A DNA stretch of 64,000 nt from Duganella flavida (lineage in GTDB: Bacteria; Pseudomonadota; Gammaproteobacteria; Burkholderiales; Burkholderiaceae_D). The stretch is from positions 1-64,000 of the forward strand of contig NZ_WWCN01000007.1 in the NCBI RefSeq assembly GCF_009857445.1. Direction: 5' to 3'. Below, one piece after another: positions 9,014 to 18,429 of the stretch. The notes beneath the pieces are model-generated. The model was not told the DNA's origin. It searched no databases and was given only the letters and a program-made list of their open reading frames with translations. The translations under genes were made by a program, and so were the position numbers. Position 1 is the first letter of the stretch; the number at the start of each line of letters is the position of its first letter.

Positions 9014-10462
9014 TTAACTAAATTCGCCGACCTTGACGATACGCAGTGCGTTGGTGCCGCCCACCTGGCCCATCGGCGAGCCCCAGGTGACCACGATGGT
9101 GTCGCCCTTCTTGACGATACCCTTGGCTTCCAACAGTTGCTCGGCCTGCTTCAGCACGGCAGCGCTGCTACCCTCCTGCGCCAGATTGTAGCCCTGGACG
9201 TTGCGGTACAGCGCTACCTTGCGCAGCGTCGTGGTCGACGGCGTCAGCGCGAAAATCGGCGTGTCGATGTTGTGGCGGCTCATCCAGAGTGCGGTCGAAC
9301 CGGACTCGGTCAACGCCACAATCGCCTTCACATCCAAGTGGTGCGCGGTGAACAGCGCCGCGTAGGCGATCGACTGGTCGATACGGCTGAAGGTCACATT
9401 CACGAAGTCGGCGTCGAGCTTGTTGTACTCGGACTGCTCGGCTTCCACGCAAATGGCGGCCATCATTTCTACAGTTTCAATCGGGTAGCGGCCCGACGCG
9501 GTTTCGGCCGACGTCATCACGGCGTCGGTGCCGTCCAGCACGGCGTTGGCCACGTCCGATACTTCGGCGCGGGTCGGCACGGCGTTGAAGATCATCGACT
9601 CCATCATCTGGGTCGCGGTGATCGCCAGCTTGTTCGACTCGCGCGCCATGCGGATCATGCGTTTTTGCAGCGCCGGCACGGCGGCATTGCCCACTTCCAC
9701 TGCCAGGTCGCCACGGGCCACCATGATGCCGTCGGATGCGTCGAGGATCTCCTGCAGCAGCGGGATCGCTTCGGCACGCTCGATCTTGGCGATCATCAGC
9801 GGCTTGTGGCCGAATGGCTCGCCGGCGATGTTGGCCAGCTGGCGCGCCATTTCCATATCGGTTGCGCTTTTCGGGAACGAGATTGCCAGGTAATCGCACT
9901 GGAAACTCATTGCCGTCTTGATGTCTTCCATGTCCTTGGCGGTCAGCGCCGGTGCGGTCAGGCCGCCCCCCAGGCGATTGATGCCCTTGTTGTTGGACAG
10001 TTCGCCACCGATTTTCACGGTGGTGTAAATCTCGCTACCAATCACTTTGTCGACCACCAGCACGATCAGGCCATCATTCAGCAGCAGCTGGTCGTCCGGG
10101 CGCACGTCTTGCGGCAGCGCCTTGTAGTCGAGGCCGACGCGTTCCTGGTTGCCCAGTTCGCCGTTCTCGCCCCACTTCGAATCGAGGATGAAATTGTCAC
10201 CCTTGGTCAGCTCGATCTTACCATTCTCGAATTTGCCGACGCGGATTTTCGGGCCCTGCATGTCCGCCATGATCGCCACTTCGCGGCCGCATTCGGCGGC
10301 GGCTTCGCGTACCAGCTTGGCGCGGTCGATGTGATCCTGTGCCTTGCCATGCGAAAAGTTCAGGCGCACGACGTTCACACCGGCACGGATCATTTTGACC
10401 AGTACGTTGAAGTCGGTAGAAGCTGGGCCGATCGTGGCGACAATTTTGGTGCTACGAGACAT
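9014..10462 (-). CDS. pyk: pyruvate kinase
   Basis: Converts phosphoenolpyruvate and ADP to pyruvate and ATP. The 482-residue protein opens with TKIVATIGPAS, followed by NVVRLNFSHG, the metal/substrate strand ISFPKSA, IMVARGDLAVEVG and the signature region TATQMMESM. The C-terminal allosteric domain is present (ALTESGSTALWMSRH, VTWGSPMGQVGGTNALR). ATG 10462 is preceded by AAGGA. It lies between pgk and fba on the same strand. Its 180-bp upstream region carries two perfect hairpins. Confidence 0.97.
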   Translation of the reverse strand: MSRSTKIVATIGPASTDFNVLVKMIRAGVNVVRLNFSHGKAQDHIDRAKLVREAAAECGREVAIMADMQGPKIRVGKFENGKIELTKGDNFILDSKWGENGELGNQERVGLDYKALPQDVRPDDQLLLNDGLIVLVVDKVIGSEIYTTVKIGGELSNNKGINRLGGGLTAPALTAKDMEDIKTAMSFQCDYLAISFPKSATDMEMARQLANIAGEPFGHKPLMIAKIERAEAIPLLQEILDASDGIMVARGDLAVEVGNAAVPALQKRMIRMARESNKLAITATQMMESMIFNAVPTRAEVSDVANAVLDGTDAVMTSAETASGRYPIETVEMMAAICVEAEQSEYNKLDADFVNVTFSRIDQSIAYAALFTAHHLDVKAIVALTESGSTALWMSRHNIDTPIFALTPSTTTLRKVALYRNVQGYNLAQEGSSAAVLKQAEQLLEAKGIVKKGDTIVVTWGSPMGQVGGTNALRIVKVGEFS

Positions 10463-10492
10463 AGTATTCCTTAGCGGTAGGTCATGCGAACA

Positions 10493-10511
10493 GTTTCCAC
10501 AGAGTGGAAAC
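10493..10511. promoter_or_regulatory. perfect inverted repeat upstream of pyk (short)
   Basis: GTTTCCAC-AGA-GTGGAAAC, 8-bp arms with a 3-nt loop, about 31-49 nt upstream of the pyk start. It could be a leader hairpin or a regulator site; the sequence alone does not decide. Confidence 0.55.
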
Positions 10512-10539
10512 CCGGGAGATGCATTCGTTGTGATTTAGT

Positions 10540-10572
10540 CATCAAATCTGTAGATTTGCTACAGATTTGATG
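10540..10572. promoter_or_regulatory. perfect 13-bp inverted repeat between pgk and pyk
   Basis: The arms CATCAAATCTGTA and TACAGATTTGATG (10540-10552, 10560-10572) match perfectly around a 7-nt spacer. There is no T-tract on either side in the minus-strand direction, so a simple intrinsic terminator of pgk is unlikely. An operator or a leader RNA hairpin for pyk is possible. Confidence 0.6.
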
Positions 10573-10642
10573 CTCTTCACAGGCATAACACGGATTCTAC
10601 TGTTAATTTGCTACAAAGCACGACCGTACTATTTACCAGGCT

Positions 10643-11860
10643 TTACTTCGCTGCGGCGCGTTGGGTCAGGATCTCGACCGCTGGCAGGATTTTGCCTTCC
10701 AGGAACTCCAGGAAAGCGCCGCCGCCGGTGGAGATGTAGCCCACTTGCTCGCCGATGTTGTACTTGGCAATGGCAGCCAGGGTGTCGCCACCACCGGCGA
10801 TCGAAAACGCCTTCGACTGGGCGATGGCCAGCGCCAGCGTCTTGGTGCCTTCAGCGAACTGGTCGAATTCGAACACGCCTACCGGACCATTCCACACGAT
10901 GGTGCCGGCAGCAGCGATTTGCTGCGCCAGCAGGGCTGCGGTTTTAGGACCAATATCGAGAATCATGTCGTCATCTGCGACATCTTTGACTTCTTTTACG
11001 GTGGCAGCGGCGGTCGGCGAGAATTCCTTGGCGCAGACCACGTCCACTGGAATCGGCACTTGCGCGCCGCGTGCGGCCATGATGTCGATGATGGCTTTGG
11101 CTTCGTCAACCAGATCGTTTTCCACCAGCGACTTGCCAATGTTCAGGCCGACGGCCTTCATGAAGGTGTTGGCAATGCCGCCACCAACGATCAGGTTATC
11201 GACCTTGTCAGCCAGTGCTTTCAAGATCGACAGTTTGGAGGAAACTTTCGAGCCGGCCACGATGGCCAGCAGCGGACGGGCTGGTGCGCCCAGCGCCTTG
11301 CCCAGTGCGTCCAGTTCGGCCGCCAGCAGCGGACCAGCGGCTGCGATGGGCGCGAACTTGGCGATGCCGTGGGTCGAGGCTTCTGCGCGGTGGGCGGTGC
11401 CGAAAGCATCATTGACGTAAATGTCGCACAAAGCGGCCATTTTCTGCGCCAGTTCGTCGCTGTTCTTCTTCTCGCCCTTGTTCACACGGACGTTTTCCAG
11501 CAGCACAACCTGACCAGCTTGCAGGCCTTCCAGGCCAGCGCCGTCTACCCAGTTCTGCTTCAGTTCAACCGGCTGGCCCAGCAGCTCGGACAGGCGCTGG
11601 GCGACCGGCGCCAGGCTGTCTTCCGGCTTGAACTCGCCTTCGGTTGGACGGCCCAGGTGGGACGTGACCATGACCTTGGCGCCGGCGGCAACTGCTGCCT
11701 TAATGGCGGGAACCGAAGCGCGAACGCGCGTATCTTCGGTGATATTGCCGGCATCGTCCTGCGGCACGTTCAGGTCGGCGCGGATGAAAACGCGCTTGCC
11801 TTGCAGTGCGTTTTGATCGATAAGGTCTTGCAGACGGATGAAGTTCAGAACAGCGGACAT
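10643..11860 (-). CDS. pgk: phosphoglycerate kinase
   Basis: Interconverts 1,3-bisphosphoglycerate + ADP and 3-phosphoglycerate + ATP. The 405 residues include the N-domain motif [12 protein letters not shown] (about residues 21-32), the substrate-binding [10 protein letters not shown], the hinge region and the C-domain nucleotide motif GGGDTLAA. The C-terminal [14 protein letters not shown] is typical. It heads the glycolytic set pgk-pyk-fba on the minus strand, with azlCD upstream on the same strand. Confidence 0.97.
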   Translation of the reverse strand: MSAVLNFIRLQDLIDQNALQGKRVFIRADLNVPQDDAGNITEDTRVRASVPAIKAAVAAGAKVMVTSHLGRPTEGEFKPEDSLAPVAQRLSELLGQPVELKQNWVDGAGLEGLQAGQVVLLENVRVNKGEKKNSDELAQKMAALCDIYVNDAFGTAHRAEASTHGIAKFAPIAAAGPLLAAELDALGKALGAPARPLLAIVAGSKVSSKLSILKALADKVDNLIVGGGIANTFMKAVGLNIGKSLVENDLVDEAKAIIDIMAARGAQVPIPVDVVCAKEFSPTAAATVKEVKDVADDDMILDIGPKTAALLAQQIAAAGTIVWNGPVGVFEFDQFAEGTKTLALAIAQSKAFSIAGGGDTLAAIAKYNIGEQVGYISTGGGAFLEFLEGKILPAVEILTQRAAAK

Positions 11861-11927
11861 GGCTACCCAAGGTCGAGTTGTAGGAAGAGCGCTATTTTAC
11901 CGCAAGCCCGGGGTGATTTTTCTGTTA

Positions 11928-12260
11928 TTAAGTTACATGCATCAGTCGTAATGCAGTGAAGAAAGCCATGCCGAAGACGATGGTCTCCAACATATTGCGT
12001 CGCAGCAAATAATAGATCGTCGCCACAATGCCGGATACCAGTTTCAGGTTGCTGACATCCAGCACTGGCTGGCCGTTCGCGGCGAGAATCAGGTCCGGCG
12101 CCACAATGGCGGCCAGCGCGCAGGCTGGCGCAAAGCGCAGCATTTCCTGCACCCGTTTCGGAATATTGATGTGCTGGCCCACCAGCCAGAACGAACTGCG
12201 CGTGCAGGCAGTGGCCAGCGCCAGCACCAGGATCACTAGCCAGATTTCCCAATCAGCCAC
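11928..12260 (-). CDS. azlD: AzlD-family branched-chain amino acid transport subunit
   Basis: Small partner of AzlC in an exporter of branched-chain amino acids or analogues. About 110 residues with three to four hydrophobic segments (WLVILVLALATACT, ACALAAIVAPDLIL, LVSGIVATIYYLL, IVFGMAFFTALRLM). It starts at GTG 12260, overlapping the end of azlC by 8 bp, which fits the usual short AzlD N-terminus (VADWEIW). An ATG at 12293 would add 11 residues inside azlC. Tight coupling with azlC supports a two-subunit complex. Confidence 0.88.
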   Translation of the reverse strand: MADWEIWLVILVLALATACTRSSFWLVGQHINIPKRVQEMLRFAPACALAAIVAPDLILAANGQPVLDVSNLKLVSGIVATIYYLLRRNMLETIVFGMAFFTALRLMHVT

Positions 12261-12999
12261 GCTTGTTTCTCCATTTTTCAGCGGTTTCTTCAATGACCAT
12301 CGCGCTTAGCATGCCGACCAGCACTGCCAGCAGCAAGCCCAGTTTGTACGGCAAACCAGCCGCCAGCACCGACACGGCACCAGCCACCAGCACGCCGCAT
12401 AGCGCCGGACGGCCGACCATCAGCGGGATCATCACGCAAATGATGGCCAAGGTGCCGGCAAAACTCAGGCCCCACTCCGGCGGCACTGTGCTGCCGAGGA
12501 AGATACCGGCAATCGAGCCGATCTGCCACGAGGCCCAGTTGGGGTACAGCAAACCTTTGAGATACGATAATTTGCCGACTTGCGGCGCTTCGGATGGGTA
12601 CTTTTGCAGGAACAAGGCCACCGTCATGTCACCAGCCACGTAGCCCAGCGTCAGGCGCTGGCGCCACGGCAAATGGGAAAAATGTGGGGCCAGCAAGGCG
12701 GAAAAGATCACAAAACGCAGATTCACCACCAGTGCGGTGGCAAATATCACCCAAATTGGGGCATCTGCGGCGATCAGCGGCAAAGCGGCCAGTTGGGCGG
12801 AGCCGGCAAACACGACCAAGGTCATGCCCAGCGCCTGCGGAATGGTGAGCCCGGACTTGACCATCGCAATGCCGACCACCAAACCCCATGCGCCAATGCC
12901 AAACAGCGACGGCAGGCCGGTTTTGACGCCTTCGCGCCAGGAGGGTTCGTGGTGGGCCGCGACACAGGGAACGCTGGCGGTGCTGCTCGATTCAGTCAT
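12253..12999 (-). CDS. azlC: AzlC-family ABC-independent branched-chain amino acid permease
   Basis: A 248-residue membrane protein with about six to seven predicted helices. The AzlC hallmark regions are GVKTGLPSLFGIGAWGLVVGIAM near the N-terminus, then VVFAGSAQLAALPL and VVNLRFVIFSALLAPHF. It probably exports branched-chain amino acids together with AzlD, whose start overlaps its stop. Its promoter must lie in the divergent gap with the zinc-finger gene at 13000-13133. Confidence 0.92.
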   Translation of the reverse strand: MTESSSTASVPCVAAHHEPSWREGVKTGLPSLFGIGAWGLVVGIAMVKSGLTIPQALGMTLVVFAGSAQLAALPLIAADAPIWVIFATALVVNLRFVIFSALLAPHFSHLPWRQRLTLGYVAGDMTVALFLQKYPSEAPQVGKLSYLKGLLYPNWASWQIGSIAGIFLGSTVPPEWGLSFAGTLAIICVMIPLMVGRPALCGVLVAGAVSVLAAGLPYKLGLLLAVLVGMLSAMVIEETAEKWRNKRG

Positions 13000-13133
13000 G
13001 GATAGCGTGTGGCATTCCTGCCACAGGAGGGGCGGCGCCGGGGTTGTGGAGGCGCTATTTTACCGACGATTTTTGCTCGGTGCGCGAATCCGTTAAAATC
13101 GTGGTTTTCTCTCAGCCATCCGGAGCCACCAGA

Positions 13134-13328
13134 ATGACCACCCCTAACACCGCCGCCGCTGTTGAACTCGATGGCAAAGACCTGCCGGCCCACTGCCCTA
13201 ACCCAGCCATGCCGCTGTGGTCGTCGCACCCGCGCGTGTTCCTCGAATTCAACCACGGCGAAGCCAAGTGCCCATATTGCGGCACCGCCTACCGCCTGAA
13301 GCCGGGCACCGTGGTCGGCCACCACTAA
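13134..13328 (+). CDS. zf-CHCC zinc-finger domain protein
   Basis: A 64-residue protein from ATG 13134. It carries the CHCC zinc-finger pattern: Cys in AHCPNP, His in SSHPRVFLEF, and the pair CPYC followed by GTAYRL. This domain is related to the complex I subunit NDUFS6. Small stand-alone versions are conserved in betaproteobacteria and their role is not settled. It is divergent from azlC and followed after 26 bp by a SnoaL-like gene on the same strand. A GTTAAAATC stretch near 13092 resembles a -10 region, but I did not find a matching -35. Confidence 0.88.
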   Translation: MTTPNTAAAVELDGKDLPAHCPNPAMPLWSSHPRVFLEFNHGEAKCPYCGTAYRLKPGTVVGHH

Positions 13329-13354
13329 GCCACCGCCACGTACCGGACGCCACC

Positions 13355-13777
13355 ATGCCAGCCAAGAAAGCGCACTACGGCAGCGCCGCTGAAACTGAAG
13401 CGGCTTTCTACGATGCGCTCAACCGGGCTGACCTGGAGGCGCTGATGGCCCTGTGGGCCGATGACGACGAGATCGTCTGCGTACATCCGGGCGGGCCGCG
13501 CCTGATCGGGCACGCGGCGATCCGCTCCTCGTGGTCCGCCATCCTTGAGCATGGCGGCCTGCACATCCTGCCGTCGCAACTGCACGAAACCCATACCTTG
13601 ATGAGCTCGGTCCATACCGTGATCGAGGGCAGCACCGCTGCCACCGGCGAGCCGGCGCATCTGGTTGCCACCAATGTGTATGCGAAAACGCCACGCGGCT
13701 GGCGCATCGTGCTGCATCATGTCTCGATCGCCCCCGGTCCTGCGCCGGTTGATACGAGCACGCCTATCCTGCACTGA
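13355..13777 (+). CDS. SnoaL-like / NTF2-fold protein (YybH type)
   Basis: A 140-residue protein from ATG 13355; longer in-frame starts read through the preceding gene in the wrong frame. It has the NTF2-like pattern of small ketosteroid-isomerase relatives: AAETEAAFYDALNRADLEALMALWADDDEIVCVHPGG split over the first 50 residues, later LVATNVYAKTPRGWRIVLHHVS. Members bind small hydrophobic ligands or act as unknown enzymes. The His-rich end of the fold (LHHVS) is typical. It is followed by YheT on the same strand. Confidence 0.85.
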   Translation: MPAKKAHYGSAAETEAAFYDALNRADLEALMALWADDDEIVCVHPGGPRLIGHAAIRSSWSAILEHGGLHILPSQLHETHTLMSSVHTVIEGSTAATGEPAHLVATNVYAKTPRGWRIVLHHVSIAPGPAPVDTSTPILH

Positions 13778-13798
13778 TATCTGTATTCATAAACTGCC

Positions 13799-14758
13799 GT
13801 GAAGTACACCGCACCGTTCTGGCTGCCTAGCGGCCATTTGCAAACCATTTATCCGGCGATTGCGATCACCAAGCCGGCGGTCACCTTTCGCCGCGAGCGC
13901 TGGGATACACCGGACGGCGACTTCATCGATGTCGACTTTGTCGACGGCCAACCGGGCAAACCATTCGTGGTGCTGTTCCACGGCCTGGAAGGCTCGTCCG
14001 ACAGCCACTACGCGCGCGCCCTGATGGCCGACGTGCAGGCACGCGGCTGGTCCGGCGCCGTGCCGCACTTCCGCGGCTGCTCTGACGAGCCGAACCGCGC
14101 GCCGCGCTTCTACCATTCCGGCGACGCGGCCGAAATCGACTGGATCATTCGCCGCCTGCACGCCCAGCGTGAACAGACGGCACACGACAACGGCAAGTTC
14201 TACGCCACCGGCGTCTCGTTGGGCGGCAACGCCTTGCTGCGCTGGCTGGGCGAATCGCAGCACCGCGCCGATTTTGTCAATGCGGCCTGCGCCGTCTCCG
14301 CGCCGCTGGACTTGGCGCAAGGCGGCGTGTCGCTGTCGAGCGGTTTCAACATGATTTACACGCGCATGTTCCTGCAAACGCTGAAGCCAAAGTGCGTAGC
14401 CAAACTACAGCAGTTCCCCGGCCTGTTCGATCTGGACGCCCTGCACGCGGCGCGCGACCTGTATGCCTTCGACAACGTAGTCACCGCGCCGCTGCACGGC
14501 TACCGCGATACCGACGACTACTGGCACCGCGCCAGCGCCAAGCACGTGTTGACCGACATTACGGTGCCGACGCTGGTATTGAACGCAAAAAACGATCCCT
14601 TCCTGCCGGGCCGCCACCTGCCGCAACGTGCGTCGTCGCGCGTGGTGTTGGATTATCCTGAGCATGGCGGCCATGTTGGCTTTGCTGTCGGCGGGCCGCC
14701 GGGCCGCCTCAACTGGCTGCCCAAAAAGCTGCTTACTTTTCTCGAACAACATGGATGA
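13799..14758 (+). CDS. YheT-family alpha/beta hydrolase
   Basis: A 319-residue COG0429 hydrolase. It starts at GTG 13799. The nucleophile motif is GVSLGGNAL (Ser near residue 138), preceded by the oxyanion LFHGLEGSSDS. The late Asp is in AKNDPFLP and the His in EHGGHVGF. The N-terminal FWLPSGHLQTIYP is diagnostic of the family. Biological substrate unknown; family members hydrolyse short acyl esters in vitro. Its stop overlaps the next start by 8 bp, so the two are translationally linked. Confidence 0.92.
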   Translation: MKYTAPFWLPSGHLQTIYPAIAITKPAVTFRRERWDTPDGDFIDVDFVDGQPGKPFVVLFHGLEGSSDSHYARALMADVQARGWSGAVPHFRGCSDEPNRAPRFYHSGDAAEIDWIIRRLHAQREQTAHDNGKFYATGVSLGGNALLRWLGESQHRADFVNAACAVSAPLDLAQGGVSLSSGFNMIYTRMFLQTLKPKCVAKLQQFPGLFDLDALHAARDLYAFDNVVTAPLHGYRDTDDYWHRASAKHVLTDITVPTLVLNAKNDPFLPGRHLPQRASSRVVLDYPEHGGHVGFAVGGPPGRLNWLPKKLLTFLEQHG

Positions 14759-15341
14759 CATCGTCAAACAAGCATTGGCCAAGTGGCCTAATGTGCCGCA
14801 CTGCTACGGCTGGCTGGCGCTCGACGCGCGCGGCAACTGGCGCATGCGCGACGAACGCGCCCAGCACTTCAACCTGCCCGGCGACAAGCTGAACAACGCG
14901 GCGCTGGTCAGCTTCATTACGCGCAATTACGCGGTGAATGAGCGCGGCTGCTGGTATTTTCAGAACGGTCCGCAGCGGGTGTTTGTGCAGCTGGAAGCCA
15001 CGCCCTACATCGTGCGCACGGATCCAGCAGCTGGCTGGCTGCTGCACACCGGCGCGCCGCTGGGGACGCCAGAGGCAGTCATACTGACCGACACTGGCGC
15101 GCTGATCCTGCAGCGCGGCGAGGTGGTGGCGCAACTCGACGACCGCGATTTCGCCGACGTGCTGCCACGCCTGCGCCTCAACGGCGCAGCAGTGGAAGAT
15201 GAAGTTTTGCTGGAGTGGATCGAAGGCCGTGTGCGAGGCGCGCTGACGCTGGACGACGTGGCCGTCGAGCGCATCGGCGCCGACCAGTTGGCGGCGCGTT
15301 ACGGCTTCGTCAGCGTACCATCGGCGCCGGTCGAGCCCTGA
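14751..15341 (+). CDS. conserved betaproteobacterial protein of unknown function (possibly DUF2946 family)
   Basis: A 196-residue soluble protein starting at ATG 14751 inside the end of yheT. Recognisable conserved stretches are KWPNVPHCYGWLALD, GCWYFQNGPQRVFV and LEATPYIVR. I associate this pattern with a family found next to YheT in Burkholderiales, named DUF2946 from memory; the number is not certain. No catalytic motif is evident. The end overlaps the 3' end of the convergent M48 gene by 43 bp. Confidence 0.7.
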   Translation: MDDIVKQALAKWPNVPHCYGWLALDARGNWRMRDERAQHFNLPGDKLNNAALVSFITRNYAVNERGCWYFQNGPQRVFVQLEATPYIVRTDPAAGWLLHTGAPLGTPEAVILTDTGALILQRGEVVAQLDDRDFADVLPRLRLNGAAVEDEVLLEWIEGRVRGALTLDDVAVERIGADQLAARYGFVSVPSAPVEP

Positions 15342-17011
15342 CGGAAACGGTCGAGCGGGCTGGCAAACGGATTGTTGCTGCTGTTCTTGGCTTCCGTGCC
15401 TGACTTCAGCTCGGCCTTGAAGGCCGGGCGCGATTCCGCCATATCTTTCTTGCCCTTGTCGCCCATCTCTTCACGGCGACGCGCTTGCAATTCGCGTTCG
15501 CGCGCATCGATCAGCGACTGGTCGTAGAACGACGCATCCGGCGATTTGCGCGCGTAGTTCAGCTGATCCAGCGCCGACATGGTGCCACCCTGCAGCGCGT
15601 ACGACTCAGCCAGCGCAAGGTGCTGCAAGGCCAGCTTGCCCTGCTGCGAATACACGCGCGCCAGAATGTCGTAGACCTCGATATCTTCACGGTACAGCTG
15701 CGCCTGATCGCGCAAATACACCCCAGCTTCTTCCAGCTGGCCGGCCGCCAGCATCGCCTCGCCATACTGATGCGCGATGCCGCGCGACAGTGGGAATTTC
15801 AGGTGCGCCGCTTCCGCCTCTTTCACGGCCTTGGCCAGCACCGTCTTGTTATCTGGCTGCGCCAGCTTGATCTCGATCGAGGTGGCGGCAAAAATCGTTT
15901 CCGCCTTGTCGCGACGGACAACGCCCAGCACACCGGCAGGCGGCGGACGGTTGACCGTTTCCAGCGCTTTGTCCAGCCAGCTCTGCGCAGCCACCGTGTC
16001 GCCCTGCTTCATGCTCAGGAAGGCCATGCCATACTGGCCGGCCGCCTTCTGCTGCCAGCTCTCCTGCAGAATCTGGGCCTGGAAGAACAACTTGGCTTCG
16101 TTATAGCCGTTGGAAGTCTGGTCCTGCAGCACACGGGCGCGCGAACGCACCAGGAAAAAGTCCAGGCTGTCGGAGCGCTGCTTGTACGGCTGCTCGCGGA
16201 TGCGGGCCTGGATGTCGGCGATACGTTCCGAGGTCAACGGGTGGGTCAGCAGCCATGCGGGCACCAGGTCGCTATAGTTGCGGGTCGACGCCTGCATCTG
16301 CTGGAAAAAGGCCACCATGCCCGAGGTATCAAAACCGGCCTCGCCCATGATCTGGAAACCGATGCGGTCGGCTTCGCGCTCAGCGTCGCGGCCAAAGTTC
16401 AGCTGACGCTGGATGGCCAGGCCCTGGCCGCCGAGGAATACACCGATCGCCGCGTCACCGCCCTGGCGCGACGCCAGCGCTGCGAGGATCATGGCGGCCA
16501 GCGGAATCAGCGCATCCTGCTTCTGCTGGCCGATGGAGCGGGCGATGTGCCGTTGCACCACATGGCCGATCTCGTGGCCCAGTACCGAAGCCAACTCGGA
16601 TTCAGTCTGCGCCTGCAACAGCAGCGCCGAGTGCACGGCGATGAAGCCGCCCGGCAGCGCAAATGCATTCAGCTGCGGATCGCGCACCACAAAGAAAAAG
16701 TAATCATACTTGGCCTCGCCGCGCGCGCCGGGACGGGCGTCCACCAGCGCGTTACCGAAGGTGTTCATGTACTCAAGGATGGGGCCGTCGTCGAGATAAT
16801 CGCGGTCGCGGCGGATATCACGCATGATCTCCTCGCCCAGCTTGCGCTCCATCAGCGGCGACAAATCCTGGCTTTCGGTGCCGCCGAGGGCTGGCAGGTT
16901 GGGAATCTTGGCCGGTGCGAGCACGTTTTGCGCCATCGCCATCGGCATGGCGAGCAGCAGGGCAGCGGCGACCGCGCGCAGGCGGAGTGGGTAGGAGGAT
17001 TTTGCTTTCAC
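15299..17011 (-). CDS. M48 metalloprotease/chaperone with TPR repeats (BepA/YfgC-like)
   Basis: A 570-residue periplasmic protein with signal peptide (residues 1-27, ending AMAQ). The M48 zinc protease domain has HEIGH at 146-150 and a third ligand in DAEREAD near 213. C-terminal tetratricopeptide-like helices follow (AQSWLDKAL, YGEAMLAAGQ, YDILARVYSQQG). In E. coli BepA such proteins assist outer-membrane beta-barrel and LptD assembly and degrade misfolded forms. The tail is charged (about residues 510-570). It starts at GTG without a clear ribosome site and is divergent from moaC. Confidence 0.9.
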   Translation of the reverse strand: MKAKSSYPLRLRAVAAALLLAMPMAMAQNVLAPAKIPNLPALGGTESQDLSPLMERKLGEEIMRDIRRDRDYLDDGPILEYMNTFGNALVDARPGARGEAKYDYFFFVVRDPQLNAFALPGGFIAVHSALLLQAQTESELASVLGHEIGHVVQRHIARSIGQQKQDALIPLAAMILAALASRQGGDAAIGVFLGGQGLAIQRQLNFGRDAEREADRIGFQIMGEAGFDTSGMVAFFQQMQASTRNYSDLVPAWLLTHPLTSERIADIQARIREQPYKQRSDSLDFFLVRSRARVLQDQTSNGYNEAKLFFQAQILQESWQQKAAGQYGMAFLSMKQGDTVAAQSWLDKALETVNRPPPAGVLGVVRRDKAETIFAATSIEIKLAQPDNKTVLAKAVKEAEAAHLKFPLSRGIAHQYGEAMLAAGQLEEAGVYLRDQAQLYREDIEVYDILARVYSQQGKLALQHLALAESYALQGGTMSALDQLNYARKSPDASFYDQSLIDARERELQARRREEMGDKGKKDMAESRPAFKAELKSGTEAKNSSNNPFASPLDRFRQGSTGADGTLTKP

Positions 17012-17081
17012 AGTGATATGATATCCGCAACAGGGTTGCTAAAGCTTAGCGCCAGATTATGACTCATTTTACGCCGCCACC

Positions 17082-17567
17082 ATGACCACCGAACACCTGA
17101 CCCACTTTGACGCCACCGGACAAGCCCATATGGTGGACGTCGGCGCCAAAGCGGAGACCCACCGCATCGCCCTCGCCACCGGCTCGATCCGCATGAAGCC
17201 GGAGACGCTGGCCCTGATCCTGAGCGGCAACGCCAAGAAAGGCGACGTGCTGGGCATCGCCCGCATCGCCGCCATCATGGCCTCCAAGCGCACCAGTGAT
17301 TTGATCCCCCTGTGCCACCCGCTGGCCCTGACCCGCGTGACGGTGGATTTCGACACCGATGTCGAAAATTCCAGCGTCCACTGCAAAGCCCAGGTCGAAA
17401 CCTACGGCAAAACCGGCGTCGAAATGGAAGCCCTGACCGCCGTGCAGGTCGGCCTGCTGACCGTTTATGACATGGTGAAAGCCGTCGACCGCGGCATGGT
17501 CATGTCCAATATCCGCGTGATGGAAAAGCACGGCGGTAAATCGGGCGACTGGAGTGCAACCAGCTAG
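17082..17567 (+). CDS. moaC: cyclic pyranopterin monophosphate synthase
   Basis: Second step of molybdenum cofactor synthesis, with MoaA. The 161-residue protein has the conserved [15 protein letters not shown] start, [10 protein letters not shown] (active-site region near residue 75) and the [24 protein letters not shown] signature in its last third. It stands alone here. Its product is needed by the molybdenum-dependent nitrate reductase encoded at the right end of the window. Confidence 0.97.
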   Translation: MTTEHLTHFDATGQAHMVDVGAKAETHRIALATGSIRMKPETLALILSGNAKKGDVLGIARIAAIMASKRTSDLIPLCHPLALTRVTVDFDTDVENSSVHCKAQVETYGKTGVEMEALTAVQVGLLTVYDMVKAVDRGMVMSNIRVMEKHGGKSGDWSATS

Positions 17568-17657
17568 TTAACTAATTGTATTGTCTGATTGTTACCCAAA
17601 CTTGGCGGGTATATAATTAATGCCGCAGGGACAATTTTTTCACCGAGAAAGAGCTGA

Positions 17658-18371
17658 ATGAGTAGCAACCCTCCGCCAAGCGAAGCCAAGACTCAGGAAT
17701 ACGAGTTCGAGCAAATGAACCTGCAAGTAGGCGGCAGGATACAGTTCATCACTCACCGCACCATGAAGCCGATCCAGCATTTCTCCACCTTGATCGGCTG
17801 GGTCAAGGACGAGTACATGATCGTCAAGGTGCCGTTCGAAAACAACGCTCCGATCGCACTCAATGAAGGCGACAAGCTGACTATCCGCGTGTTTTCCGGC
17901 GTCAACGTGTGCTCGTTCTCCTGCGTGGTGCAGCGCGTGTTCGCGCGGCCGCTGTTCTATGTGCACCTGAGTTTCCCGGTATCGATCCAGGGCACCAGCT
18001 TGCGCGCGGCAATGCGGGTCAAGGTCGATATCCCGGCGCAGGTGACCAGCGCCTCCGGCGCCGCCACCTCGGTATTCCTGGTCAACCTTAGCGTATCCGG
18101 CGCGCTGATCGAGTCGCCCAAGCAGCTGACCGAGGGCGATGCTCAAGTTGGGCTATCGTTCTACCTGATCGCCCAGCCCGGCAACCGCCAGGTGCGCGTC
18201 AATCCGAATGCCACCATCCGCAACATCAACGTGGTCAAGCCGGCCGCCGGCGACAAGCCGGAAGTGTTCACCTACGGCGTGCAGTTCATCGACCTCGATC
18301 CGGTCCACTACACCATGCTGCAAAACCTGACGTATGAAGCATTGATCGCCGACCGCCAGAAAATCGTCTGA
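17658..18371 (+). CDS. PilZ-domain protein (YcgR-type flagellar brake/c-di-GMP receptor)
   Basis: 237 residues. The N-terminal half is a YcgR-like domain (FSTLIGWVKDEYMIVKVP, then a beta-rich stretch to about residue 110). The C-terminal half is PilZ with the c-di-GMP motifs R-A-A-M-R (near 116-120) and NLSVSGA (near 141). Such proteins bind c-di-GMP and alter flagellar or pilus function. A GAGAAAGAGC site precedes ATG 17658. A strong bidirectional terminator follows. The convergent neighbour is the pilin gene, so a role in type IV pili or motility is plausible but inferred. Confidence 0.9.
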   Translation: MSSNPPPSEAKTQEYEFEQMNLQVGGRIQFITHRTMKPIQHFSTLIGWVKDEYMIVKVPFENNAPIALNEGDKLTIRVFSGVNVCSFSCVVQRVFARPLFYVHLSFPVSIQGTSLRAAMRVKVDIPAQVTSASGAATSVFLVNLSVSGALIESPKQLTEGDAQVGLSFYLIAQPGNRQVRVNPNATIRNINVVKPAAGDKPEVFTYGVQFIDLDPVHYTMLQNLTYEALIADRQKIV

Positions 18372-18380
18372 TCCAATGAA

Positions 18381-18406
18381 AAAAGCCCGGCATTTGCCGG
18401 GCTTTT
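18381..18406. terminator. bidirectional rho-independent terminator
   Basis: AAAAGCCCGGC-ATTT-GCCGGGCTTTT between the convergent PilZ and pilin genes. A/T tracts on both sides of a GC stem allow it to work in both directions. Confidence 0.9.
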
Positions 18407-18429
18407 GCGATACAGGCTAAACGCTAGCC

